From Streptomyces sp. WM6378 (GTDB taxonomy: Bacteria; Actinomycetota; Actinomycetes; Streptomycetales; Streptomycetaceae), in contig NZ_LGDD01000024.1 in NCBI RefSeq assembly GCF_001279695.1, positions 1 to 64,000 of the forward strand: 64,000 bases of DNA, read 5' to 3'. The number at the start of each line of letters is the position of its first letter. The stretch's first letter is position 1. Shown one piece after another: positions 42,940 through 51,783 of this stretch. The notes under the pieces are model-generated. The model did no database searches. It was not told the origin of the DNA and saw only the letters and a program-made list of their open reading frames with translations. The position numbers and the translations under genes were made by a program.

Positions 42940-45507
42940 GTGCTGAAGGCGACCCTGCGCGGCTTCCTCGCGCACAAGGGGCGACTCCTCCTCTCCGCCC
43001 TCGCGGTGGTGCTCTCGGTGGCTTTCGTCGCCGGTTCGCTGATCTTCTCGGACACCGTGGCGCGTACCTTCGACCGGCTCTTCGCCTCGACGTCGGCCGA
43101 CGTGACCGTCTCGCCGAAGAAGGAGATCAACGCCGCGCTGCCGTCCGGCGAGACACCCACCGTGCCGGCCTCGCTCGCCGCTCAGCTCGCCCACGTCGAC
43201 GGCGTCGCGGCCGCGCGCATCGACGCGGCCGTCTCCGGCATCACCGTCGTCGATGCCCGCGACCAGGTGGTGGGGCCGACCACCGGCGGACCCACGATCG
43301 CCACCAACTGGTACGTGGACAAACGCAGTCCGGTGAAGCTGACGAGTGGTCACGAACCCAGCGGGCCCCACGAGGCGCTGCTCGACAAGGACACCGCGGA
43401 CAAGAAGAAGGTGCGGATCGGCGACACCCTCACCGTGCTCGCCGGGCCCGGTTCGTTCAAGGTGGGCGTGGTCGGGATCGCCACGTTCACCACCACCAAC
43501 CCGGGCGCGGCCCTGGTCTTCCTGGACACCCCGACCGCCCAGTCCCGGCTGCTCGGCAAGCCGGACGCGGCGACCAGCATCTCGGTCGACGCCGCCCCGG
43601 GCGTCAGCGACGACGTACTGAAGCAGCGCGTCGCGGACCGGCTCGGCGGACGGTACGACCTGAAGACCGCGGCCGAGCAGGCGACGTCGGACGCCGCGCA
43701 GCTCGGCGGATTCCTCGATGTCATCAAGTACCTGATGCTGGGCTTCGCAGGCATCGCCGTGCTCGTCGGGATCTTCCTGATCGTCAACACCTTCTCCATG
43801 CTGATCGCCCAGCGCACCCGGGAACTGGGCCTGTTGAGGGCTCTGGGTGCCGATCGCGGGCAGGTGCGCCGTTCGGTGCTCCTGGAGGCGCTCCTGCTCG
43901 GTCTGGTCGGGTCGACGCTCGGCCTCGCCGTCGGCGTCGGGCTCGCCGCCGGGCTCATCGCGCTGATGAGCCTGTTCGGGATGAACCTGAGCGCCGCCGA
44001 GATGGTGGTCAACTGGCCGACCCCGGTGGCCGCTTACGCGGTGGGCGTCGGCGTGACGTTCGTCGCCGCCTACCTTCCGGCCCGCCGGGCGGCCAAGGTC
44101 TCCCCCATGGCCGCGCTCGTGGACGCCGAAGTGGCGGGCGCGGGGCGGCCGTTGCGGGTACGGGCCGTGGTGGGCGCGTTCCTCGGCGCGGCCGGAGCGG
44201 CGGCCCTGGCGGGCTGCGCGGCCAGCAGCAGGGCCTCAACTGCCTCGTCCTTGTTGGGACTTGGGCTCGTGCTCACTCTGATCGCGACCGTCGTCGCGGG
44301 TCCGCTTCTGGTGCGGCCCGTGATCCGGGTGCTCGGCGGGGCGTTCCCGAAGGTGTTCGGCCCGGTGGGCCGGATGAGCCAGCGCAACGCCCTGCGCAAT
44401 CCGCGGCGCACCGGAGCGACCGCGTCCGCGCTCATGGTCGGCATCGCCCTGGTCACCGGGCTCTCCGTGGCCAGCACCTCGATGTCCAAATCCTTCGACC
44501 AGCAGATCGACCGGGTGCTCGGCGCGGACTTCGTCATCCAGAACGCCAACTTCCAGCCGTTCCCGCAGGAGATCACCGAGCGGATCCGGGCCACGAAGGG
44601 CGTGGGCACCGTGGTGCGGCAGCGGTTCGCGCCCGTGCGGGTCACCCTGCCGGACGGGAAGAAGGCCGACACGACGGCGTCCGGCTACGATCCGAAGCTC
44701 GACGACGTGGCCCATCTGACGTATGCGAGCGGCGGCACGGCGCAGGCGCTCGCCGCCGACGGCCTCGCGATGGACAAGACGTACGCCCACGACCACGACG
44801 TGCGGATCGGCGACTCGCTGCCCGTGCTGTTCTCCTCCGGGCAGCAGGCGCGGCTGACCGTGACGGCGCTGACCGACATGAACCAGGCCAACGGAGGATT
44901 CGCCACCGAGGGCGGCCTCTTCATGGGCCTGGCCACGCTGGAGCGGTACGTGCCCGGCGGTCAGGACGCCGCCGTCTATGTGAACGCGGCGAGCGGCACA
45001 CCCGCCGACCAGCTGCGCGCGGCGCTGAAGACGACGCTGACCTCGTATCCCCAGGTCCAGGTCAGGGACCAGAACGACTACAAGAAGCTGGTGCACGACC
45101 AGATCGCGGTGCTGCTCTACCTGGTGTACGCGCTGCTGGGCCTGGCGATCGTGATCGCGGTGCTCGGGGTGGTCAACACCCTTGCCCTGTCGGTGGTCGA
45201 GCGGACCAGAGAGATCGGGCTGCTGCGGGCCCTCGGGCTCTCCCGGGTGCAGTTGAGGCGGATGATCCGGCTGGAATCCGTCGTGATCGCGGTCTTCGGC
45301 GCACTGCTCGGGCTCGCCTTGGGCATGGTGTGGGGGGTGGCGGTACAGCAGGTGCTCGCGCTCCAGGGCCTCACCGCGTTCGCGGTGCCGTGGTCGACGA
45401 TCGTCGCGGTCGCGGTGGGCTCGGTGGTCGTCGGCCTGGTGGCGGCGCTGCTGCCCGCGCTGCGGGCCTCGCGGATGAATGTGCTGGCCGCCATCGCACA
45501 CGAGTAA
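42940..45507 (+). CDS. FtsX/MacB-type ABC transporter permease (duplicated)
   Basis: Large permease of 855 aa. There are two repeats of a TM plus extracytoplasmic MacB-like periplasmic domain plus three-TM FtsX unit: the first TM at ~15-35 (LLLSALAVVLSVAFVAGSLI), FtsX cores at ~265-400 and ~735-850, both containing RTRELGLLRALG or RTREIGLLRALG. The centre has another hydrophobic block. GTG 42940 is the start; no strong ribosome site, but it is seven bases after the ATPase stop. Both parts make a complete exporter. Substrate unknown. Confidence 0.92.
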   Translation: MLKATLRGFLAHKGRLLLSALAVVLSVAFVAGSLIFSDTVARTFDRLFASTSADVTVSPKKEINAALPSGETPTVPASLAAQLAHVDGVAAARIDAAVSGITVVDARDQVVGPTTGGPTIATNWYVDKRSPVKLTSGHEPSGPHEALLDKDTADKKKVRIGDTLTVLAGPGSFKVGVVGIATFTTTNPGAALVFLDTPTAQSRLLGKPDAATSISVDAAPGVSDDVLKQRVADRLGGRYDLKTAAEQATSDAAQLGGFLDVIKYLMLGFAGIAVLVGIFLIVNTFSMLIAQRTRELGLLRALGADRGQVRRSVLLEALLLGLVGSTLGLAVGVGLAAGLIALMSLFGMNLSAAEMVVNWPTPVAAYAVGVGVTFVAAYLPARRAAKVSPMAALVDAEVAGAGRPLRVRAVVGAFLGAAGAAALAGCAASSRASTASSLLGLGLVLTLIATVVAGPLLVRPVIRVLGGAFPKVFGPVGRMSQRNALRNPRRTGATASALMVGIALVTGLSVASTSMSKSFDQQIDRVLGADFVIQNANFQPFPQEITERIRATKGVGTVVRQRFAPVRVTLPDGKKADTTASGYDPKLDDVAHLTYASGGTAQALAADGLAMDKTYAHDHDVRIGDSLPVLFSSGQQARLTVTALTDMNQANGGFATEGGLFMGLATLERYVPGGQDAAVYVNAASGTPADQLRAALKTTLTSYPQVQVRDQNDYKKLVHDQIAVLLYLVYALLGLAIVIAVLGVVNTLALSVVERTREIGLLRALGLSRVQLRRMIRLESVVIAVFGALLGLALGMVWGVAVQQVLALQGLTAFAVPWSTIVAVAVGSVVVGLVAALLPALRASRMNVLAAIAHE

Positions 45508-45531
45508 CTCCCGGACTCCTGAGGAGAGTTG

Positions 45532-46416
45532 ATGACCCGTCCGTTCCGTTTCGCTGTGAACATGGTGACCCCGGCGGTGGGCGGGGAGTGGCGCAAGCGC
45601 TGCCGCCGGGCCGAGGAACTGGGCTACGACGTGATCCAGGTGGCCGACCACCTCGGCATGCCCGCGCCGTTCCCCGCCGTGGTCGCCGCCGCGTACGCCA
45701 CGGAGCGGCCCCGGGTCGGGCCGTTCGTGCTCAACGCCGCGTTCTGGACGCCGGCCCTCCTCGCCCGCGAGATCGCCACGGTGGACGCGCTGACCGACGG
45801 CCGCCTGGAAGTCGGGCTCGGCACCGGTTACGTACGCGAGGAGCACGAGCGAGCCGGGGTCGCGTGGCGCACGCCGGGCGGCCGGGTCGACCATCTCGCC
45901 CGTACCGTAAGGGAGTTGGAGCGCCTTCTCGGCGACGAGGCGCACGCGGCGCAGCTCGTGCAGCGGCCCCGGCCGCCGCTGCTCATCGGCGCGAAGGGCG
46001 ACCGGATGCTGCGGCTGACCGCCGAGCACGCGGACATCGCCGCGTTCACCGGGGCGCGGACCTCGCCCGTCGATGGAACGCTCACCGTGATGAACGCCGA
46101 CGACCTGGCGGAGCGGGTCGCCACCTACCGGCGGTTCGCGGCCGCGCGCGAGACTCCGGCCGAGCTCAACCTGCTGATCCAGTGGGTGGCCGTGACCCGG
46201 GACCGGCGGGCCGCGGTGCGCGAATCGCTGCACCGCCTTCCCCATCTCACCGAGGACGAGATGCTCGACCTGCCGGTCCTGCTCATCGGCACGGTGCGGC
46301 AGATGGCGGACCAACTGCGCGCCCAGCGGGAGCGCTACGGCTTCTCGTACCTCACGGTCCTGGACCCGTACATGGAGGAGTTCGGGGCGGTGATCGAGGT
46401 GCTGCGGGGCGAATGA
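45532..46416 (+). CDS. luciferase-like monooxygenase-fold F420 oxidoreductase
   Basis: Predicted flavin/F420-dependent oxidoreductase of the bacterial luciferase-like family, TIGR03621-type (294 aa). Conserved text: RFAVNMVTP, VIQVADHLGM, ATERPRVGPFVLNAAFWTPALLAREIATVDALTDGRLEVGLGTGYV and PPLLIGAKGDRMLRLTAEHADI. GAGGAG precedes ATG 45532; TTG 45529 is adjacent but less likely. The substrate is unknown. It follows the ABC exporter by 24 bases and could be co-transcribed. Confidence 0.88.
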   Translation: MTRPFRFAVNMVTPAVGGEWRKRCRRAEELGYDVIQVADHLGMPAPFPAVVAAAYATERPRVGPFVLNAAFWTPALLAREIATVDALTDGRLEVGLGTGYVREEHERAGVAWRTPGGRVDHLARTVRELERLLGDEAHAAQLVQRPRPPLLIGAKGDRMLRLTAEHADIAAFTGARTSPVDGTLTVMNADDLAERVATYRRFAAARETPAELNLLIQWVAVTRDRRAAVRESLHRLPHLTEDEMLDLPVLLIGTVRQMADQLRAQRERYGFSYLTVLDPYMEEFGAVIEVLRGE

Positions 46417-46430
46417 GCGGGCGGTGGGCG

Positions 46431-46475
46431 TCCGCGTCGATCGGCTCCGCGTCGATCGGCTCCGCATGGATCGGC
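46431..46475. repeat. three tandem copies of a 15-bp unit
   Basis: TCCGCGTCGATCGGC is present at 46431-46445 and 46446-46460, and a degenerate copy TCCGCATGGATCGGC at 46461-46475, in the gap before the GNAT gene. Number of copies may vary between strains. Confidence 0.85.
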
Positions 46476-46522
46476 GTCCGTATGGCAAAACGGTTCACCG
46501 CGGGTCACGGCCCGGTGGTGGG

Positions 46523-46954
46523 ATGAACGCCATGGACGAGTTGCGCATCCGGGCCGCCGGGCCCGAGGACCTGGACGCGGTGCCGGCCTTCTGGAAGACG
46601 GCCGCCGAGGGCACCAGCATCAGCGACGACCGCGAGGGCGTCGAGCGCCTCGTCGCCCGCGACCCCGAGACGCTGATCCTCGCCGAGACGGGCGGCGATC
46701 TTGTCGGCACGGTGATCGCGGGCTTCGACGGGTGGCGCTGCCATCTGTACCGCCTCGCCGTCCACCCGGACCACCGCCGCAAGGGCATCGGCGGGGCGCT
46801 GCTCGCCGCGGCCGAGGACCGGTTCGTCGCGCTCGGCGGACGCCGGGCGGACGCCATGGTCCTGGTCCGCAACGAGCTTGCGCGGCACGCCTGGCAGGCC
46901 GCGGGCTACGGGCCCGAGGAGCAGTGGCGCCGCTGGGTGAAGCCGCTGGGCTGA
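46523..46954 (+). CDS. GNAT-family N-acetyltransferase
   Basis: 143-aa acetyltransferase with acetyl-CoA motif A RLAVHPDHRRKGIGGALLAAAEDR. The N-terminus (ELRIRAAGPEDLDAVPAFW) and end (AWQAAGYGPEEQWRRWVKPLG) are typical of GNAT proteins. ATG 46523 is taken; ATG 46532 (MDELRIRAAG) is nearly as good. Substrate unknown; it may be an amine, antibiotic or protein N-terminus. The upstream gap carries the tandem 15-bp repeat. Confidence 0.82.
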   Translation: MNAMDELRIRAAGPEDLDAVPAFWKTAAEGTSISDDREGVERLVARDPETLILAETGGDLVGTVIAGFDGWRCHLYRLAVHPDHRRKGIGGALLAAAEDRFVALGGRRADAMVLVRNELARHAWQAAGYGPEEQWRRWVKPLG

Positions 46955-47121
46955 GCGGCCGGGCCACTTCTCTTTGCCAGTGCTTTACCATGGGTGAACC
47001 TCTACCCACCGACTGAAAGGTGTGAGCGTCCGCCCATGGGCGAGCCTCCCAGTACCAGCACCGCCGCGCGACACCGCGCGCCCCGCCTCCCCCTGGCCGA
47101 TCATGGGACGGAGGTGACCCG

Positions 47122-48459
47122 ATGACCGAAGTGCTCCTGCTCCTGGCGGCCGTACTGCTCTCGCTGGTCTGCGCGGTCTTCGTCGCGGCCGAGTTCTCCC
47201 TCACCACCGCCGAGCGCAGCGATCTGGAGCGAGCCGTCGAGCGCGGCGAACGAGGTGCCTCCAGCGCGCTGAAGGCCGTGCGGAGCCTCACCTTCCAGCT
47301 GTCCGGCGCCCAGCTCGGCATCACCGTGACCGGCCTCGTCATCGGCATGATCGCCAAGCCGTCGATCGCCAAGCTCCTGACCGGCCCGCTCGAAGGACTC
47401 GGCCTGTCCGCGACCACCGCGAGCTCGGTTGCCCTGGTGCTCGGCATGGTGCTCTCCACCGTGTTCCTGATGGTCGTCGGCGAGCTGGTCCCCAAGAACT
47501 GGGCCATCTCCTCGCCGCTCGCCGTCGCGAAGGTCGTCTCGGCCCCGCAGCGCGCGTTCAGCGCGGCCTTCCGCCCGCTGATCAGCCACCTCAACACCTC
47601 GGCCAACCACCTGGTGCGCCGCTTCGGCCTGGAGCCCGCCGAGGAGCTGGCCTCCGCGCGCAGCCCGCAGGAGCTGGTCGCCCTCGCCCGGCACTCGGCC
47701 AAGGAGGGCGCCCTTGAAGCGGACACCGCCGAGCTGTTCGTGCGGACCCTCAACCTCGCCGAGCTCAACGCCGAGAACGTGATGACGCCCCGCGTGCAGG
47801 TCACCGCGCTCGACATCCAGGCCACCGCCGAGGACGTCGCGAACGCGACCCGCGCCACGGGCCTGTCCCGCTTCCCCGTCTACCGGGGCAGCCTCGACTC
47901 GGTCGTCGGCATCGCCCACATCAAGGACGTCCTCGCGGTACCGGCCGAACTCAGGCGGCTGCACCCGGTGACGTCGTTGCTGCGCGAACCGCTGCTCGTG
48001 CCCGAGACGCTCACCGTGGACCGGCTCCTGGACCAGCTGTACGGCAAGCGCACCATGGCCGTCGTCATCGACGAGTACGGCGGCACCGCGGGCGTCGTCA
48101 CCCTGGAGGACATCGTGGAGGAGGTCGTCGGCGAGGTCCGTGACGAGCACGATCCGCACGAGACCCCCGACCTCGCCCCCGCAGGGCAGGACGCCGACGG
48201 CCGCTCCCTGTACTCCGCCGACGGCGCCGCCCGCGACGACCAGCTCGCCGCCATCGGCCTGTGCGTGCCGGACGGCCCGTACGAGACCCTCGCAGGTCTG
48301 ATTGCCACCGAACTTGGCCGGATTCCGACGGTCGGCGACCGGGTGGAGCTGGCCGGCTGGCGCATGGACGTGGTCGACGCGTCCGGTCGGCGCGCGGCCC
48401 GCGTCCTGCTGCACGCACCCCTGAACCCCGAGGGCGACGACGAAGAGGCCGGCCGATGA
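47122..48459 (+). CDS. DUF21/CBS/CorC_HlyC membrane protein (hemolysin C/CNNM-like)
   Basis: 445-aa membrane protein of the CNNM/CorB type, linked to Mg2+ or Co2+ export. An N-terminal DUF21 domain with about four hydrophobic segments (LLLLAAVLLSLVCAVFVAAEFSLTT) covers ~1-190; a CBS pair covers ~215-330 (MTPRVQVTALDIQ, YGGTAGVVTLEDIVEEVVGEV); and a CorC_HlyC domain ends the protein. GGAGG precedes ATG 47122. The last four bases overlap the next gene (ATGA), a shorter homologue, so the two probably act together. Confidence 0.9.
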   Translation: MTEVLLLLAAVLLSLVCAVFVAAEFSLTTAERSDLERAVERGERGASSALKAVRSLTFQLSGAQLGITVTGLVIGMIAKPSIAKLLTGPLEGLGLSATTASSVALVLGMVLSTVFLMVVGELVPKNWAISSPLAVAKVVSAPQRAFSAAFRPLISHLNTSANHLVRRFGLEPAEELASARSPQELVALARHSAKEGALEADTAELFVRTLNLAELNAENVMTPRVQVTALDIQATAEDVANATRATGLSRFPVYRGSLDSVVGIAHIKDVLAVPAELRRLHPVTSLLREPLLVPETLTVDRLLDQLYGKRTMAVVIDEYGGTAGVVTLEDIVEEVVGEVRDEHDPHETPDLAPAGQDADGRSLYSADGAARDDQLAAIGLCVPDGPYETLAGLIATELGRIPTVGDRVELAGWRMDVVDASGRRAARVLLHAPLNPEGDDEEAGR

Positions 48460-49478
48460 TCGCGATCCAGATTCTGATCGGCCTGGCGACGCTGGTCGTC
48501 AACGCCTTCTTCGTCGGCGCCGAGTTCGCCCTGATCTCGGTGCGCCGCAGCCAGATCGAACCGCTCGCCGAGGACGGCAACCGCCGTGCCCGCAGCGTCA
48601 TTTGGGGCCTGGAACACGTCTCGGCGCTGATGGCCGCGGCACAGCTCGGCATCACGCTGTGCACCCTGGTGCTCGGCGTGGTCGCCGAACCGGCCATCGC
48701 GCACCTGGTCGCACCGGCCTTCGACGCGGTGGGCGTGCCGGACGGGCTCATCCACCCGGTGTCGTTCGTGCTCGCCCTCGCGGTCGCCACGTATCTGCAC
48801 ATGCTGCTCGGCGAGATGGTGCCGAAGAACATCGCGCTGGCCGAGCCCGCCCGCACCGCGCTGCTCCTCGGCCCGCCCCTTGTGACGCTGGCGCGGGCGC
48901 TGCGCCCGGCGATCTTCGCGATCAACGCCTTCGCCAACACCATCCTGAAACTGCTCAGGGTGGACGCCAAGGACCATGTCGCGGCGACCTTCTCGGACGA
49001 CGAGCTGGCCCGCCTGGTGACCGACGCGGGCCATGCCGGGCTCCTCGACGACCGGGCGGCCGAGCGTCTGCACGACGCCCTTGAGCTGGGACGACGGCCG
49101 GTGCGCGATGTGGTCGTACCGCTGGACAAGGTGGTACGGGCCGCGGTCGGCACCACTCCGGAGGAGCTGGAGCGACTGTCGGCGAGCTCCGGGTTCTCGC
49201 GCTTCCCGGTCGTTGACGAGGACAGCCGCATCCTGGGCTATCTGCACGTCAAGGACGCCCTGGACGCGGTGCCGCGCGACGTGGCCTTCCCGGTCGCGGC
49301 GCTGCGGCCGATCGCCCGGGTGCGCGCCGCGACCCCCCTCGACGACGTCCTGACCGCGATGCGGCGCAGCCGTACGCACCTGGCGGCGGTCCTCGGCGAT
49401 GAGGGCAAGCTGGCGGGGCTCGTCACGATGGAGGACGTCCTGCGGGAGCTCGTGGGCCCGCCGGCGGCCGCGGCCTAG
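48456..49478 (+). CDS. DUF21/CBS membrane protein lacking the CorC_HlyC domain
   Basis: 340-aa paralogue of the upstream gene: a DUF21 domain with about four TM segments (1-190; VNAFFVGAEFALISVRRSQ, LLGEMVPKNIALAEPA) and a CBS pair (~205-330; FPVVDEDSRILGYLHVKDALD, LVTMEDVLRELVG), ending directly after the CBS pair. It overlaps the upstream gene by four bases. Such pairs are common in actinobacteria and may form a heterodimer. It converges on the holin-like gene with only four bases between. Confidence 0.9.
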   Translation: MIAIQILIGLATLVVNAFFVGAEFALISVRRSQIEPLAEDGNRRARSVIWGLEHVSALMAAAQLGITLCTLVLGVVAEPAIAHLVAPAFDAVGVPDGLIHPVSFVLALAVATYLHMLLGEMVPKNIALAEPARTALLLGPPLVTLARALRPAIFAINAFANTILKLLRVDAKDHVAATFSDDELARLVTDAGHAGLLDDRAAERLHDALELGRRPVRDVVVPLDKVVRAAVGTTPEELERLSASSGFSRFPVVDEDSRILGYLHVKDALDAVPRDVAFPVAALRPIARVRAATPLDDVLTAMRRSRTHLAAVLGDEGKLAGLVTMEDVLRELVGPPAAAA

Positions 49479-49482
49479 CCGA

Positions 49483-49737
49483 TCACTGAACCGGCTTGGC
49501 GGGGGTGGCCGGGTTCGTGGTTTCGGTGAGGCCCGGGCCCGGCTGCCCCAGCTGCGAGGAGCCGACCGCCATCAGGACGGCGAGCACCGCGGCCATGCCC
49601 GCGGTCGCGAACGCCGCGGTCCAGTGGACGTCGAGGAGGTTGGTCGCGCCGGCCGTGAGGACGGCGGCGAGTGCCTGGGCGAAGGTGCGGATGGCACGCT
49701 CGGCGGTGGCTTTCCAAAAGGCCGCGGTGAACAACAT
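49483..49737 (-). CDS. r1t-type holin-like small membrane protein
   Basis: 84-aa protein resembling phage r1t holins (Phage_r1t_holin): AFWKATAERAIRTFAQALAAVLTAGATNLLDVHWTAAFATAGMAAVLAVLMAVGSS, with two membrane segments and the conserved W..A.ERA start. ATG 49737 is preceded by GAGAGAG; the frame is open upstream to 49980 but without family similarity. The Pro/Thr-rich tail is hydrophilic. There is no phage gene, endolysin or integrase nearby. It may be a domesticated holin or a small export aid; function unproven. Confidence 0.75.
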   Translation of the reverse strand: MLFTAAFWKATAERAIRTFAQALAAVLTAGATNLLDVHWTAAFATAGMAAVLAVLMAVGSSQLGQPGPGLTETTNPATPAKPVQ

Positions 49738-49903
49738 CGCATGCTCGCTCTCTCGACGGCCGGGCCCGGCCGGGTTCCAAAAAGTTGATGTGCTCCTGGC
49801 ATACCGCGGAACGGGCACCGCCGAAAGGGCCTGGTCGGCCTCCTTGCGATCACGGTCCCCACGAGGGCTTCGACGCCCCGGAGCCACTGTCACTACCGCG
49901 CGG

Positions 49904-49909
49904 TACGAT
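49904..49909 (+). promoter_or_regulatory. -10 box of the SGNH hydrolase gene (leaderless)
   Basis: TACGAT ends ten bases before ATG 49919, so the transcript would start at or next to the ATG, consistent with the absence of a ribosome site. The -35 region is not clear. Confidence 0.5.
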
Positions 49910-49918
49910 CGCTCCGCC

Positions 49919-50755
49919 ATGGAGATGAATGCCTCATACACCAGCTTTGCCGCGATCGGCGACTCCTTCACGGAGGGCATGTCCGACCGGCTTCCCGACG
50001 GGTCCTACCGCGGCTGGGCCGATGTGCTCGCCACCCGGCTCGCGGCCCGCACACCCGGCTTCCGGTACGCGAACCTCGCCGTGCGCGGCAAGCTCATCGG
50101 GCAGATCGTCGAGGAGCAGGTGGCCGCGGCGGCCGCGCTGAGCCCGGACGTCATCACGCTGGTCGGCGGCCTCAACGACACCCTGCGGCCCAAGTGCGAC
50201 ATGGGCCGGGTGCGCGACCTCCTGACGGAGGCGGTCGAGCAGCTCGCGCCCTCCTGCAAGCAACTGGTCCTGATGCGCAGCCCGGGCCGCAACGGCCCCG
50301 TCCTCGACCGCTTCCGCCCGCGCATGGAGGAGCTCTTCTCCTACGTCGACGAACTGGCCGAGCGGCACGGCGCGTTGGTGGTCGACCTGTACGGCGCGCC
50401 GGTGCTGGGCGACCAGCGGCTCTGGGACGTGGACCGGCTGCATCTGACGGAGGACGGGCACCACAGGGTGGCCGAGGCGGTCTGGCAGACGCTGGGCCTG
50501 GACGCCGAGGACGACTGGCGCTCCCCCCTGCCGCCGCCGGTCCGCCCCGGCTGGGCCGCGAGCCGCACCGCCGACCTCCGCTTCGCCCGCCAACACCTGG
50601 TGCCCTGGATCGGGCGCCGCATCACCGGCCGCTCCTCCGGCGACGGCCGCAGCGGCGCCCACTTCGACGCCGCGCGGGGACGGGCGTTCTGGGTCACGCC
50701 GGGGGACGGGGCGGCCGCGGGGCCGGTTTCGGGGTGGGTCCAGGTCGAGGAGTGA
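49919..50755 (+). CDS. SGNH/GDSL-family hydrolase
   Basis: Cytoplasmic esterase/lipase-fold hydrolase (278 aa) with block I AIGDSFTEGM (nucleophile Ser), block II near NLAVRGK, block III GGLND and block V DRLHLTEDGHH (Asp and His). A C-terminal ~60 residues beyond the domain are Arg/Gly/Ser-rich. There is no signal peptide. ATG 49919 (MEMNASYTSFAA) follows a -10 box directly; ATG 49925 is possible. It is divergent from the holin-like gene. Substrate unknown. Confidence 0.88.
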   Translation: MEMNASYTSFAAIGDSFTEGMSDRLPDGSYRGWADVLATRLAARTPGFRYANLAVRGKLIGQIVEEQVAAAAALSPDVITLVGGLNDTLRPKCDMGRVRDLLTEAVEQLAPSCKQLVLMRSPGRNGPVLDRFRPRMEELFSYVDELAERHGALVVDLYGAPVLGDQRLWDVDRLHLTEDGHHRVAEAVWQTLGLDAEDDWRSPLPPPVRPGWAASRTADLRFARQHLVPWIGRRITGRSSGDGRSGAHFDAARGRAFWVTPGDGAAAGPVSGWVQVEE

Positions 50756-50836
50756 CGCGGCATCAACTCGGCTTCGCTGATTTGATCCATCATCAACTCA
50801 GGCTCCCGGACCCGGAGTTGCGGGTTCGACGGTCCG

Positions 50837-51559
50837 TCACCCCGCCGTGCTCGGCTCCGGCACCCGGGCCGCGAGGAACCGGGTGGTGCGGCGGAGCCGG
50901 AAGCCCAGCGACTCGTAGAGCCTGATCGCGGCGGTATTGGTGGCCGCGGTGTGCAGGAACGGTGTTTCGCCCCGCTCCCTGATGCCGAAGGCGACCGCGC
51001 GGACGAGGCGGGAGCCGAGGCCCTGACCGCGGAACGCGTCGTCGGTGCAGACCGCGCTGATCTCGGTCCAGCCCGGCGGGTGCAGCCGCTCCCCGGCCAT
51101 CGCGATCAGCCGGCCCTCGCGGCGGATGCCGAGATAGGTGCCGAGCTCCACGGTGCGGGGCAGGAACGGCCCGGGCCGGGTGCGCTCCACGAGGGCGAGC
51201 ATGTCGGGCACGTCGTCCGCGCCGAGCCGCACCGCCTCCTCGTCGGGACGGGCGTCCACCGCCTCGTCGACGAGCTGGACGCCCTCCAGGTCGAAGGTGA
51301 TCTCCCAGCCCTCGGGCAGCTCGACCCGCACCCCGGGGAGCGCCACTTCCGCACCGGGCCCGGCGAGCGCGGCCAGGTCCGCCCAGTCGCCGGCGTCCGG
51401 GTCCGCGGGCAGCCCGAGCCAGGGCGAGACGTCGGTCTCGTAGCGCAGCACCCTGCCGCGCACCTCGGCGAACCGCGCGTGCGGCCCGGTCAGCGAGGCG
51501 TACGCGGGGTTGTCCAGCGGATGCGCCGGGATCTCGGTGCGGACGGACGCGTTGGACAT
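50837..51559 (-). CDS. GNAT-family N-acetyltransferase (FR47-like)
   Basis: 240-aa protein whose C-terminal ~110 residues are a GNAT domain (AVCTDDAFRGQGLGSRLVRAVAFG as the acetyl-CoA motif; HTAATNTAAIRLYESLGFRLRRTTRFL). The N-terminal ~125 residues resemble a divergent first GNAT half (PSD/DLEGVQLVDEAV). ATG 51559 (MSNASVRTE) is chosen for the nearby GAGGAG. The frame is open to 51655. No substrate is evident; it converges on the SGNH gene. Confidence 0.82.
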   Translation of the reverse strand: MSNASVRTEIPAHPLDNPAYASLTGPHARFAEVRGRVLRYETDVSPWLGLPADPDAGDWADLAALAGPGAEVALPGVRVELPEGWEITFDLEGVQLVDEAVDARPDEEAVRLGADDVPDMLALVERTRPGPFLPRTVELGTYLGIRREGRLIAMAGERLHPPGWTEISAVCTDDAFRGQGLGSRLVRAVAFGIRERGETPFLHTAATNTAAIRLYESLGFRLRRTTRFLAARVPEPSTAG

Positions 51560-51783
51560 GATCTCCTCGCTCGGGATGAGGCAACGTCGGATGAGGCAAC
51601 GCCGGGGCTCGGCGGCCGCTGTCGGCGCCTTCGACCTCGCCTTCGACCGCGACACCGTCCGCTCCGGGCTCCCTCACATGAAAGATCCGATTCCGGCCGC
51701 GCATTCCCGGAAGACCGGATTGTTCACAAGGCGGACATGAACCCGACTGCGCGCCGAGTGATCGTTCTTGGCATGCTGTGGGC

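Noticed and set aside
46970..47121. possible Mg2+ riboswitch before the DUF21/CBS gene
   Set aside because: No M-box or ydaO-type conserved blocks could be matched; only short GGGT..ACCC pairing is seen.
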